From: Deinococcus marmoris DSM 12784
GTDB lineage: Bacteria > Deinococcota > Deinococci > Deinococcales > Deinococcaceae
Direction: 5' to 3'
Assembly (NCBI RefSeq): GCF_000701405.1
Contig: NZ_JNIV01000006.1
Coordinates: forward strand, 25,418 to 89,417
DNA: 64,000 bases
Part shown: piece by piece, positions 33,555-41,644 of the stretch
How the letters are laid out: every line of letters starts with the position of its first letter
Position numbering within the stretch: the stretch's first letter is position 1
Program-made: the position numbers and the translations under genes
The notes under the pieces: generated by a model
What the model was told of the DNA's origin: nothing
Seen by the model: only the letters and a program-made list of their open reading frames with translations
The model's database searches: none

Positions 33555-34043
33555 TTAGTGGTCATCGGTGGCCTCCATTCGGCTTTCTAGAATGAGGGTT
33601 GCCTCGCGGGCGGGAGCCCCAGGCAGGTAGATCCGCGCCGCCGCCTCAAGTGCGCCCGCGCGTCCCAGACGCACGAGCAGCAGCACAGCGAAGTTCGCCC
33701 CGATCCACAGGTCGTTGACGATCCCCTCCATCGTGCCAATGTCTGTGGGACTGGGCACCAGCGGGTGACAGGGGTGCGAATGCCACTCTCCCAGGTAGTT
33801 GAAGCGGCGTGGGTCATGCCCGTGCTGCTCGGCGAAGCGGTCCAGCGCCACGGTGTGGCTCTCGGCCTGCCGGACGAAGCGCGACGCCGTGCCCCCCTGA
33901 GTCTGAACGGTGCACTCCACGATTCGGAAGAGGTTCTCGCCCACATGCTCGCCCATCAGGACGCCGCCGATCTCCCGTGAGCCAGCCCGTCGCAGCGCGG
34001 TCACCAGCTGCTGGGCCAGGGATGCGGGCAGCAACAGCTTCAC
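33555..34043 (-). CDS. cap3: CBASS Cap3, JAB/MPN isopeptidase
   Basis: 162 residues overlapping the cap2 stop by 4 bp. JAMM motif complete: Glu in REIGGVLMGE, then YLGEWHSHPCHPLVPSPTD (HxH plus Asp), a zinc-dependent deubiquitinase-like site. In type II CBASS, Cap3 removes the CD-NTase from targets conjugated by Cap2 and so tunes signalling. Last gene of the operon, followed by a terminator. Length is normal for the family. Confidence 0.88.
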   Translation of the reverse strand: MKLLLPASLAQQLVTALRRAGSREIGGVLMGEHVGENLFRIVECTVQTQGGTASRFVRQAESHTVALDRFAEQHGHDPRRFNYLGEWHSHPCHPLVPSPTDIGTMEGIVNDLWIGANFAVLLLVRLGRAGALEAAARIYLPGAPAREATLILESRMEATDDH

Positions 34044-35803
34044 CCCTTCGAATCCTCGAGGATCGCCTGATACCGCCCGATCAGCTCAGCCTGCTCTTCG
34101 GCCGAAAGTTCTTCTTCCTCGGCGTGCGGGGCTGGCCACTGATCCGCTGCCGGCATCGCCACCGGCAGGGTCTGGAACGGCTGATCGAAGACCCAGCCGG
34201 CCCGGAAGCCCAGCAGGTACATCGAGTATGGGTAATGACTGTCCTGCGGGCGGGTGATGACGTCCAGCGCGAGCTGGACCACGTGATTGGCCATGACCCC
34301 CACGTCGGCGTCCGTGGCGAGCAGTGGGGCTTCGCCAGCGGTTCCCGCTGAATATGGCTCTGCCGCCCAAAGCTCCTCCTCGTGAGGATGCTTACGGCAG
34401 AACTCCTGGTACATGGCCCGCATCTGCAACGGGGTGGGGTCGATGCCCGGACGGCTGCGCGCCACCAGACCCCCCAGGCCTCCCCCGTAGGTCTGTCCCC
34501 ACACCAGCGGAACGTGGGACCGGGTACTCACCATGCTCAGCAGGTTGAAGACCTGCCCGTCTGCGGTGGCGTCAATGATCAGGTCGCACTTCCCCAGCAG
34601 TCCGATGATCTCGGCGTGGCGCTGGCTCGACTCCTGTCCGGCCAGCTGGAGCGCGTGGGTGGCCACCACCGCATCGGGCACGATGCCCTCGATCGCCTGC
34701 CCCACCGCGTCGACCTTGTGCCGTCCAACGGAGCGCCAGTCCAGCGCGTGGCGCACCAGATTCCCCGGCAACAGCACATCATCATCGACCAGCCGGAATA
34801 TTCCCACTCCGGCCCGGGCCAGGGACAGGGCGACCTTGCTGCCGAGAGACCCCAGACCCACGATGCCCACGGTGGCGCTCAACTCTGCCCCATGCTCCTG
34901 CCGGGCCTCGCCCAGGTTATCCGGCAGCAAAGCCACGCGGCGCACCTGCTCGCGGTCTGCGTCTCCTCGCACGAGGTAGCCGTGGATCCCGTCCTCGGCG
35001 TCGATCAGGATGGCCAGGGCGAGCACCGCGGTGTCCTCGAGCGGGCGCTCGGGGTTGTGGGGCCAGTGCGACACCCCAGCGTCCTTGAGAAGGCCCACCA
35101 GATCCTGCATCTTCGGGACTCCGCGGAAGAGATGGCCGGGAATCGATGTTCTGAAGGCGAAGCCTGGGAATGCGCAGGCGTCCTCTGCGTCGATCCTGTC
35201 CGGCACAGTCGGGTCTTGCCACGCACCAGCCGTCGTTACGATCAGGACCTTGTCGGGCGGCACAATCACGCCGCGGAGGGGAAGGGGCTCCCTCAGCGTC
35301 AGTCCACCCAGAAGGGAGGCCATGCGGTTGGACAGAAAGCCCCGCAGGTCCGCCGACCGCAGGGCTTGGCCCAACGATTCCTCGTGCCTGGACGGCGCGT
35401 CCACTCCAACGACCTCGGTGTCGCCCAGGGGATTCTCCAGCGCCAGCAGGCGATAGGTGCTGCACAGCAGGTCGACTCCGGTCAGGCTGGGATGCCAGTT
35501 GTCGGGACCCCACTCCAGGCACAGCACCCCACCCGCCCCGTACTGGTGGAAGGACCAGCGCCGCTCGTCGCCCAGCGGCTTCACCGCCGGGGCCAGATCG
35601 GGGAAGTGCTCAGGGTAGGTCAGGCGCACTGCGTAGGCGTGGCCGTGGACATGCAGGGTGGCGTCGCAGCAGAGCCGGCCCTGCACCATACGCCAGCGTG
35701 TGCAGGAGAGCCACTCTGCTGTGGCCTCCATGGCGGCGATGGACCGCGTTTCCAGGAGGAAACGCTGCTGGTCGGCCATCCACCACGCCTGCAGCTCAGG
35801 CAA
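34040..35803 (-). CDS. cap2: CBASS Cap2, fused E2-E1 (ThiF) enzyme
   Basis: 587 residues. The N-terminal ~150 residues are E2/UBC-like (AYAVRLTYPEHFPDLAP; QYGAGGVLCLEWGPDNWHPS, with the candidate E2 cysteine in VLCLEW). The C-terminal half is an E1 adenylation domain: ATVGIVGLGSLGSKVALSLA (ATP-binding GxGxxG), FRLVDDDVLLPGNLVRH, and a Cys in YQEFCRKHPHEE that could be the E1 cysteine. It primes the CD-NTase by attaching its C-terminus to cellular targets. It overlaps the cdn gene by 8 bp. The CD-NTase ends GPKGFA, consistent with a small-residue C-terminal tail. Confidence 0.88.
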   Translation of the reverse strand: MPELQAWWMADQQRFLLETRSIAAMEATAEWLSCTRWRMVQGRLCCDATLHVHGHAYAVRLTYPEHFPDLAPAVKPLGDERRWSFHQYGAGGVLCLEWGPDNWHPSLTGVDLLCSTYRLLALENPLGDTEVVGVDAPSRHEESLGQALRSADLRGFLSNRMASLLGGLTLREPLPLRGVIVPPDKVLIVTTAGAWQDPTVPDRIDAEDACAFPGFAFRTSIPGHLFRGVPKMQDLVGLLKDAGVSHWPHNPERPLEDTAVLALAILIDAEDGIHGYLVRGDADREQVRRVALLPDNLGEARQEHGAELSATVGIVGLGSLGSKVALSLARAGVGIFRLVDDDVLLPGNLVRHALDWRSVGRHKVDAVGQAIEGIVPDAVVATHALQLAGQESSQRHAEIIGLLGKCDLIIDATADGQVFNLLSMVSTRSHVPLVWGQTYGGGLGGLVARSRPGIDPTPLQMRAMYQEFCRKHPHEEELWAAEPYSAGTAGEAPLLATDADVGVMANHVVQLALDVITRPQDSHYPYSMYLLGFRAGWVFDQPFQTLPVAMPAADQWPAPHAEEEELSAEEQAELIGRYQAILEDSKG

Positions 35804-36911
35804 AGCCTTTGGGCCCCTTTGGTGCGACTGGATGGCTGGGGAAAGTCAGGGAGGGTGTGGCCGCCACGGACATCAGCCCAGCTTGACTGGTGGATGTGCT
35901 CTCAGGGAACTTGTCGCCCAGCAGTTCGCGCCATGCGTCCGCGCTGGCCTTTGGCGTGGCGGCGTCCAGCGCCTGGCGCGCGAGCGTGGCCGCCCCGGCG
36001 ATTTCTGTCATGAAGACCTGGAAGTCCGCTGGATTCTCCTTGACGCGCCGCAGCACGTCATGCGAGGGCACGCCGTGGTCAGGCAGAAAGGGGACGATCG
36101 TCCCGCTGCCGTAGCGCCGAACCATCTCCTCAAGCGTCCGGGTGATGCCCTCAGCCACGCTGGTGATGTCTGACGGGCAGCACTGGCCGATCAGGTGTTC
36201 GAGTGGGTAGCCCTTGGGGTGCTTGGGCAGCGCCGGGTTGTTGCGCTTCCACCACTTCAGGGCCTTGACCACGTTGATGTAGTGACCGGCCGTCGCCGCG
36301 TTCTTATCCCGGGTCCAGACGATCTGCGCCAGCGGGTGCGTGGGGTCCCAGCAGTCTAGGTCACGGTTGGGGATATACAGGGGCTCCTGCTTCCACTGAG
36401 CCTGTTTGGCCTGTTCCAGCAGGACCGGGCCCACGTTGAGGCCGTAGTAGTCGCGCTCCTCGTCCAGCCCTGCCAGGTCGGCGGTGTCGAAAGCGCTGAA
36501 GGACTTGACCGCTTCCGTCTGAGCCTCGCTGGGCCCTGAAGTGATCACCAGGTCCAGGTCGACGTCCCCCAGCGAGATGCCGATCGAGCGGCCCTGCTTC
36601 TGCCACTTCTTCGGATAGTGCTTCTCCGCGAAATCGTAGAACAGCGCCTGAGCCTCGGCCGCCAGCGTGCTCTGCGGAATGGTGGTGACCACCACGACAT
36701 CGACGTCCGAGCGCTCGCCCGCCGCGGCACGGATGGCCGTCGCCCGACGGTAGCTGCCCTGGATAAAGGTGGCGACGGTCAGCTCCCAAAGCTTGTCGTC
36801 GTCATTCAGGCGGTCACGCAGAGCACGGTGGCCGCGGCGCATGGCCTTGCGTTGGGTGGCGGTGGGCCGGATGGCGCTCAGGAAGGTCTCGAAGCTGCTT
36901 GTCATGATCAT
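35796..36911 (-). CDS. cdn: CBASS cyclic-oligonucleotide synthase (CD-NTase)
   Basis: 371 residues; AAGGAG 7 nt before the ATG. It has the nucleotidyltransferase core of cGAS/DncV-like enzymes: FIQGSYRRATAIRAA (GS motif), RSDVDVVVVTT (DxD metal ligands) and VDLDLVITSG (third Asp). The helical second domain (HYINVVKALKWWKRNNPALP; PLEHLIGQCC) is complete. Partnership with a SAVED effector predicts a cyclic di- or trinucleotide product. The clade cannot be assigned by eye. Confidence 0.87.
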   Translation of the reverse strand: MIMTSSFETFLSAIRPTATQRKAMRRGHRALRDRLNDDDKLWELTVATFIQGSYRRATAIRAAAGERSDVDVVVVTTIPQSTLAAEAQALFYDFAEKHYPKKWQKQGRSIGISLGDVDLDLVITSGPSEAQTEAVKSFSAFDTADLAGLDEERDYYGLNVGPVLLEQAKQAQWKQEPLYIPNRDLDCWDPTHPLAQIVWTRDKNAATAGHYINVVKALKWWKRNNPALPKHPKGYPLEHLIGQCCPSDITSVAEGITRTLEEMVRRYGSGTIVPFLPDHGVPSHDVLRRVKENPADFQVFMTEIAGAATLARQALDAATPKASADAWRELLGDKFPESTSTSQAGLMSVAATPSLTFPSHPVAPKGPKGFA

Positions 36912-36923
36912 GGGCGGTCTCCT

Positions 36924-38420
36924 TCAGTCGATGAGGATGCTGGGGGTGTAGGCGCCATCGAATTCGTAAAGCTGGATATTGCCTAGCGTGCGGGACTCCT
37001 GGCCTAGGAAGAACATCAGCGCCTTGGGGACAGCGACGAACAGGTGAATTCGTCGCCCTCGCCCAAGCTGCGCGCAGAGCTGCTGTAGACGGTGCGTGAG
37101 CTTTTGGGCCAGCAGATAGGCGTGATCTGCTCCCTGCACGGCCTGACGGCCCACGCTGGGCAGGACGGTTGCCTCAAGCAAGATCGACGCAGGAAGGTTC
37201 ATGCTCACCACCGCCTGTCGAACGTCTGTTTTCAGATCCTGTGCGACGCTCACGGAGACGACGATGTCTTCGCCGGCGCCGATCGGCACCTCGTCAAAGT
37301 TCCACAGTTGTTCGAAGGGAGCGACAGGTTGCGCGCCGACCTGCCAGACTTCCCCAAACTGCTCGGGCCAGACCCGGGCGCTGCTGCGCGCGGTGGCCCG
37401 TCCCGCTGCGAAGACAACCGAATAGTGGGCCTCAAGGCTGAGGTGCACATGGTCGCCGCTCTTGAAGTTCTGGTGCACGAAGGCCGCGATCTCCGGCTGC
37501 ACATGGGTCTTCCACAGTTCGGGGGCGCGGATCACGCGATCGTCGAAGTGGCTCAGACAACAGAGGTGGGCCTCCAGGTCTGCAACGATGTAATCGGAGT
37601 TCCAGGCGTAACTGCGCACTCCCAGACGGCGCACCCTCGCCTGGGTGCGGGGCGGGCCGACATAGAGGTTCTGGTCACGCATCAGTTGCGTGAGGCCCGC
37701 GCTGTCCAGCTTCACCTCGCCCTGGGTAGCAAACAGCTTCCAGGGTAGCTGCTCGTAAGGGTTGTGCAGCTGGCCGCGAGGAACGGGGTGAAAGCCGGCG
37801 GCGTCCAGTGCACTGTTGAGTCTCGCCTGAACCTCTTCCAGGTCGTGAATTTCCCCCTTGAGCCGCAGCGGAGTCAGCGCCTGGCGCAATCCAGCGTCAT
37901 CGACAACCAGGTGTTCGCGCCACTGCTTGCGCACCTGGCCCATGGCCGAACGATCACCGGTGCCATCGAACAGCACCTCCAGCCGGATTGCGCCTTCCCG
38001 ACGACTGACCAGTCCGGCCAGCGGATCCTGCGGGTCGATGGGATAGGGCTGGCGCAGGATAAAGCGGGACCCTTGCCCGTTCGGAGCGTGCTGCTGCTGA
38101 ACGCGGTGCAGTTTCTGAAGCAATGACTCGCTGGTCGCCCCGATGAACGCAGGGTCCGTCAGATCCGCAAAGCCCACCTGCCCCTTGTGGGTGACCCGGT
38201 ACTTGACCTGCTCGTAATCCACATGGGTCTGGCCGCCACGGCCGTCGGGGATGGGTGGGTCATAGCGCAGCATGATGTCGTCGAAGCCGGACGCCCCCTC
38301 GACTTCGAAACCCAGCTCCGCCACGTGCTCCTCAGCATGAACCAGGCGGCAGGCGTGTAGCCAGAACAGCAGGGCCTGAAGATCGTCGCCTCCCTGACGA
38401 GCGCTGATGGCTTTGGCGAT
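36924..38420 (-). CDS. cap4: CBASS effector Cap4: DUF4297-like nuclease + SAVED
   Basis: The frame from 38420 gives 498 residues. The N-terminal part (AKAISARQGGDDLQALLFWL; FDDIML; DYEQVKYRV) fits the DUF4297 endonuclease of Cap4, with FDD and the QVK motif as metal-site residues. The C-terminal part (IHLFVAVPKALMFFLGQESR; NIQLYEFDGAYTPSI) is SAVED, which binds the CD-NTase product. Binding activates DNA cleavage. No ATG or GTG exists before the conserved N-terminus: an ATC at 38418-38420 lies 10 nt after AAGGAG, and an ATG at 38430 is one base out of frame. The first standard start, GTG 38324, would cut off 32 conserved residues. Confidence 0.82.
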   Translation of the reverse strand: MAKAISARQGGDDLQALLFWLHACRLVHAEEHVAELGFEVEGASGFDDIMLRYDPPIPDGRGGQTHVDYEQVKYRVTHKGQVGFADLTDPAFIGATSESLLQKLHRVQQQHAPNGQGSRFILRQPYPIDPQDPLAGLVSRREGAIRLEVLFDGTGDRSAMGQVRKQWREHLVVDDAGLRQALTPLRLKGEIHDLEEVQARLNSALDAAGFHPVPRGQLHNPYEQLPWKLFATQGEVKLDSAGLTQLMRDQNLYVGPPRTQARVRRLGVRSYAWNSDYIVADLEAHLCCLSHFDDRVIRAPELWKTHVQPEIAAFVHQNFKSGDHVHLSLEAHYSVVFAAGRATARSSARVWPEQFGEVWQVGAQPVAPFEQLWNFDEVPIGAGEDIVVSVSVAQDLKTDVRQAVVSMNLPASILLEATVLPSVGRQAVQGADHAYLLAQKLTHRLQQLCAQLGRGRRIHLFVAVPKALMFFLGQESRTLGNIQLYEFDGAYTPSILID

Positions 38421-38480
38421 AGAAGATCATCTCCTTCACAAGGATGGGGGGCTGACTCAGGACGGATGTACAACGCTCCT

Positions 38481-38486
38481 AGCATA
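38481..38486 (-). promoter_or_regulatory. Candidate -10 box of the CBASS operon
   Basis: On the minus strand TATGCT lies about 50 bp before the cap4 ribosome site AAGGAG (38431-38436). A matching -35 hexamer is poor. The rest of 38421-38956 holds dispersed-repeat copy B and no gene. Confidence 0.35.
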
Positions 38487-38569
38487 ACGCATCACGCGTA
38501 ATCTTTCCCAGCACGAATGGTTGGCTTGGCGCTTGACGTTCACCTGCTTTGAAGGGGGCTTCAGGAGTA

Positions 38570-38786
38570 GGGCTTAACCTGGCGAAGGCCCGATTTTTGG
38601 CCAACTCGAATGAGAGGTCAAGTTCTGCTGTCTGACACGCCTACCATTGTCTACGTCGTGGACGACACTACTTCCGCAAACCTCTCGCCATTGCTCTGAC
38701 TTCTGCAAGAGATATGTGCAACCCAAGAACGCCGATTTCTATGGGATGCCCTCTGGGGCGCACAAATGACCGTTATCGCACGGCTC
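38570..38786 (+). repeat. Long dispersed repeat, copy B
   Basis: Second copy of the ~220-bp repeat at 413-632, same orientation, starting GGGCTTAACCTGGCGAAGG. It lies exactly between the CBASS operon and the helicase cluster. Confidence 0.65.
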
Positions 38787-38956
38787 AATTGTGACTTGGC
38801 CTCTTGGAGCGGATTTCTGTTCTTGCTTTAGCCGTACCCTAGAGCACTTGACAGAAAAGAAGCGCAATCCTGGAAGAATTTTGGATGGCTTGGTCCCGCT
38901 TCGGGAGTTAGTCGCACTTGACTTCCCAACGCAACTATTCTGTTATTTGCTGTAGT

Positions 38957-41644
38957 TTAGTTGGAATGATCCACCTGCGCGACGGTGCGCCAAGCATGCA
39001 TGATGACCGGCCGGACGCTGGCACCGGCGTTCCCGAAGCGGAATGCGCTTGTTGCGACGGAAAAGGCTTCCGCTTCGGTGCTGTTGTCCGGTTTGACCCG
39101 GAGTGAGTGGAAGAGCAGTCGCCACTCACTCAGGGGAATGTCCTCGGGCTGGCGGGCGCCGCGTTCACGCAGCCTGACAGTCTGTCCAGGCACGAGGTAT
39201 TCCGTGTGATCCCGGGCAGTGCGGCGCAGGACGTCTCCGGCGATTTCAGCCATCTGGGCCGCGTCAAGCGTCCTGGAGCGCACCTGCACAGGATTGAGGC
39301 GGGCCAGCGCCGCATACCGCCGGATCAGCCCATCTTCTGTCATGGGGCCTTCGGCGACCACCAGGCGCTTCACAGCGTCCTTCACCGCCAGGGCGGAGGC
39401 AGTGCGGGGGTCTGGAAGAGTCTCACTCAGAGTGGTCAGTGGGGCGAAGGTCACCTCGGGGAGCGCTGGTGTTTTTTTGGATGTCTCGCGAGAATTCGGC
39501 TTTGACGGCGGGCGACTACCCTGAGCATGATTGGTCGCTGGAACCTTCGACTTTCGGTCTGGAAGAGTGCGGGCCGGCGCTGGAGACGCATCACTGGGCA
39601 GGGCGGCACTGGCTTTGCCCACTGCGCGGCTGAGCTGTTCCTCGCTGGCTGCGACGTTGCGCCGCAGCCAGTCCAGGCCGGCGTCCTGGCCCAGGTGGGC
39701 GATGACCTCGCCGGCAAACGGTACCAGTTCACGCTTGGTGGGTTCCCAGCCCTGGCGAGGACGCCGGTACCCGTTGCCTGCCCAGCCCATCACATCCAGA
39801 GAGGCCGTAACGAAGGAGGTGGGCTCAATGCTCTGCCCGGTGAAGGCCTCCACCAGTTTTCGCAGTTGCGAGTGATGAATCACGCCGCCGTACAGCCCAC
39901 CGAGATACCGGGCCCACTCCCGCTGCCGGCCGATGTCCTGATGGCGGGCCACCAGGTAACCTCCCACCGTGACCCGGTAGCCGTTGCCAGCGGCATTGAC
40001 CTGCGGGGCGCTCAGCTGCAGTCCCTGGAGGTGAGGCGCCGCCAGCACGGGCCGCACATGGACTCGCAACTCGGCCGCGACCCTTGGCAGCTGTGATGAG
40101 AGCTGTTCGCGCTGCAGAACGCTGATCTCTGGAGGCGTGTCCGGCGTGGACGCCGGCTTCAGCGCCTCGGCGAGGCGAGCCATGGCCACACTGAGCTCCA
40201 GATCGAGCAGGCCACCCTCGCCCGCGCCGTCGCCCCGGCCCCGCTGCCAGGCCTGCTCGCGGAAATCCAGTCCCAGCAGCGGCGCCGAGGCCTCCCACAG
40301 GGCCTGGGGCGGTGTGGCTGGCCGCTGCAGGCCCCCGTGGGGCGGAAGATACATTGAGTGATCCTCGCCGCAGACGATCAGGCGGTAGGGGAGACGCGCC
40401 GGTGTCCAGCGGATCGTGAGGCGGCCCGCGCGGTGTTGCCGGGTCAGGTCGGCCGGCAATTCTTCGCCTCCGTCTCCGCTCAGCAGCAGGTTGACGGTGA
40501 CGTTCTTGTCGTCCGACAGCCGCAGCAGGCTGTCGAGCACGTCCGGCTGCTGAATCACGGCGGCGAGCGGTCCCTGCAGCCAGTAGGTGTGCCCGGCCGC
40601 GGTGCGCCACGGCTCGGCGGGGCTGAACGTCGCCTTGAAGCCGCCCTTGTAGGGTGCCAGTTGAAGCTTCTGTCCGTCCTGGATGTCCAGAAGATCGAAG
40701 AGCTCGCCGAGATCCCCCCCGAGCTGTCCGTGCTGGGCGGTGACCTTAACCGCGTACTTGTCTGTTTTGGCGCCCTCGTCGGCGTAGACCGTGAACTCTG
40801 CCGGGTAGCCGCTGGCCGGCAGACTGCCGCCAGTAATGGCCGAGGTCGACAGCCACCAGTGATCCACGCGTTGGCTCTGCACGTGCACCCCCCGGCGGAT
40901 GAACACGCCGCCAGGAAGACGCTCGAAGCGCAGGCGCGCGAGGTGGGCTTCGATCAGGGTGATGGTCGCGTTCCGGTCGATGTCCGGATGAACGGTGAGC
41001 AGCTCCTCAAGCGTCAGTTCGTCGCGGTCTAGCAGCGTGAAGGCGGCACTCTGGGTGCAGAGCTGGACGGGTACGTCATTGGCGTTGGTGTGCACTGTCA
41101 GCGTGCCCGAATACACGCCGGCCTGCGTGGGTGAGGCGGCCACGGTCACCTTGCGGCCGTTGACCGAGGTGGTGACCCAGTCAGGGGCATCGATGCCCCT
41201 GACCTGGACGTCGTGACCCGCGCCGTAGCCCTCATTGCAAATCTCAAACGTGACTGGCTTGGTGCCGAGCAGGCCGCCGCGGAAGGTGGTGGCGGCGATG
41301 GGCGGGCGTGGGCGGTCAGCGTGGGCAGCAAGCAGAGCTTCGAAAGGAGACCGGGAGGCCGCCAGCGGATTCCAGTGGTGCAGGGAAAGCTTCACGCCCT
41401 GCGCGCTGGCAACGTCGGCCACGCGGTACTCGCGCATGTAGGACGTCAACTCCAACATCTGGCTGGACGCGGCGGCCGACTGCAGGTCACGCAGATCAAT
41501 TTCCGGGCCCAGGTAAGCGCGCATGAGGTGCAGCAGCGCGGCCGCCGGCATGGTCAGGTTGCTGCTGGCGTCGACGTAGCGGCTTTCAAGCACCTTAGCA
41601 AGGAGCGTCATCTCGAGCTCACGGGCGACTAGGGTCGCGTCCAT
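38957..41644 (-). CDS. Helicase-cluster partner with Ig-like region
   Basis: 895 residues; AAGGAGG 7 nt before the ATG, and the start overlaps the helicase-fusion stop by 16 bp, so translation is coupled. Residues 1-60 are helical. ~115-215 is an Ig-like beta sandwich (FRGGLLGTKPVTFEICNEGY; AGVYSGTLTVHTN). ~370-450 (VLDSLLRLSDDKNVTVNLLL; TPARLPYRLIVCGEDHSMYL) resembles a PLD-type nuclease half that lacks the HxK pair. The C-terminal ~150 residues (AVKDAVKRLVVAEGPMTEDG, LIRRYAALARLNPVQVRSRT) resemble the DUF3320 winged-helix module of some large helicases. Family unknown; likely an adaptor or sensor for the helicase. Confidence 0.6.
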   Translation of the reverse strand: MDATLVARELEMTLLAKVLESRYVDASSNLTMPAAALLHLMRAYLGPEIDLRDLQSAAASSQMLELTSYMREYRVADVASAQGVKLSLHHWNPLAASRSPFEALLAAHADRPRPPIAATTFRGGLLGTKPVTFEICNEGYGAGHDVQVRGIDAPDWVTTSVNGRKVTVAASPTQAGVYSGTLTVHTNANDVPVQLCTQSAAFTLLDRDELTLEELLTVHPDIDRNATITLIEAHLARLRFERLPGGVFIRRGVHVQSQRVDHWWLSTSAITGGSLPASGYPAEFTVYADEGAKTDKYAVKVTAQHGQLGGDLGELFDLLDIQDGQKLQLAPYKGGFKATFSPAEPWRTAAGHTYWLQGPLAAVIQQPDVLDSLLRLSDDKNVTVNLLLSGDGGEELPADLTRQHRAGRLTIRWTPARLPYRLIVCGEDHSMYLPPHGGLQRPATPPQALWEASAPLLGLDFREQAWQRGRGDGAGEGGLLDLELSVAMARLAEALKPASTPDTPPEISVLQREQLSSQLPRVAAELRVHVRPVLAAPHLQGLQLSAPQVNAAGNGYRVTVGGYLVARHQDIGRQREWARYLGGLYGGVIHHSQLRKLVEAFTGQSIEPTSFVTASLDVMGWAGNGYRRPRQGWEPTKRELVPFAGEVIAHLGQDAGLDWLRRNVAASEEQLSRAVGKASAALPSDASPAPARTLPDRKSKVPATNHAQGSRPPSKPNSRETSKKTPALPEVTFAPLTTLSETLPDPRTASALAVKDAVKRLVVAEGPMTEDGLIRRYAALARLNPVQVRSRTLDAAQMAEIAGDVLRRTARDHTEYLVPGQTVRLRERGARQPEDIPLSEWRLLFHSLRVKPDNSTEAEAFSVATSAFRFGNAGASVRPVIMHAWRTVAQVDHSN

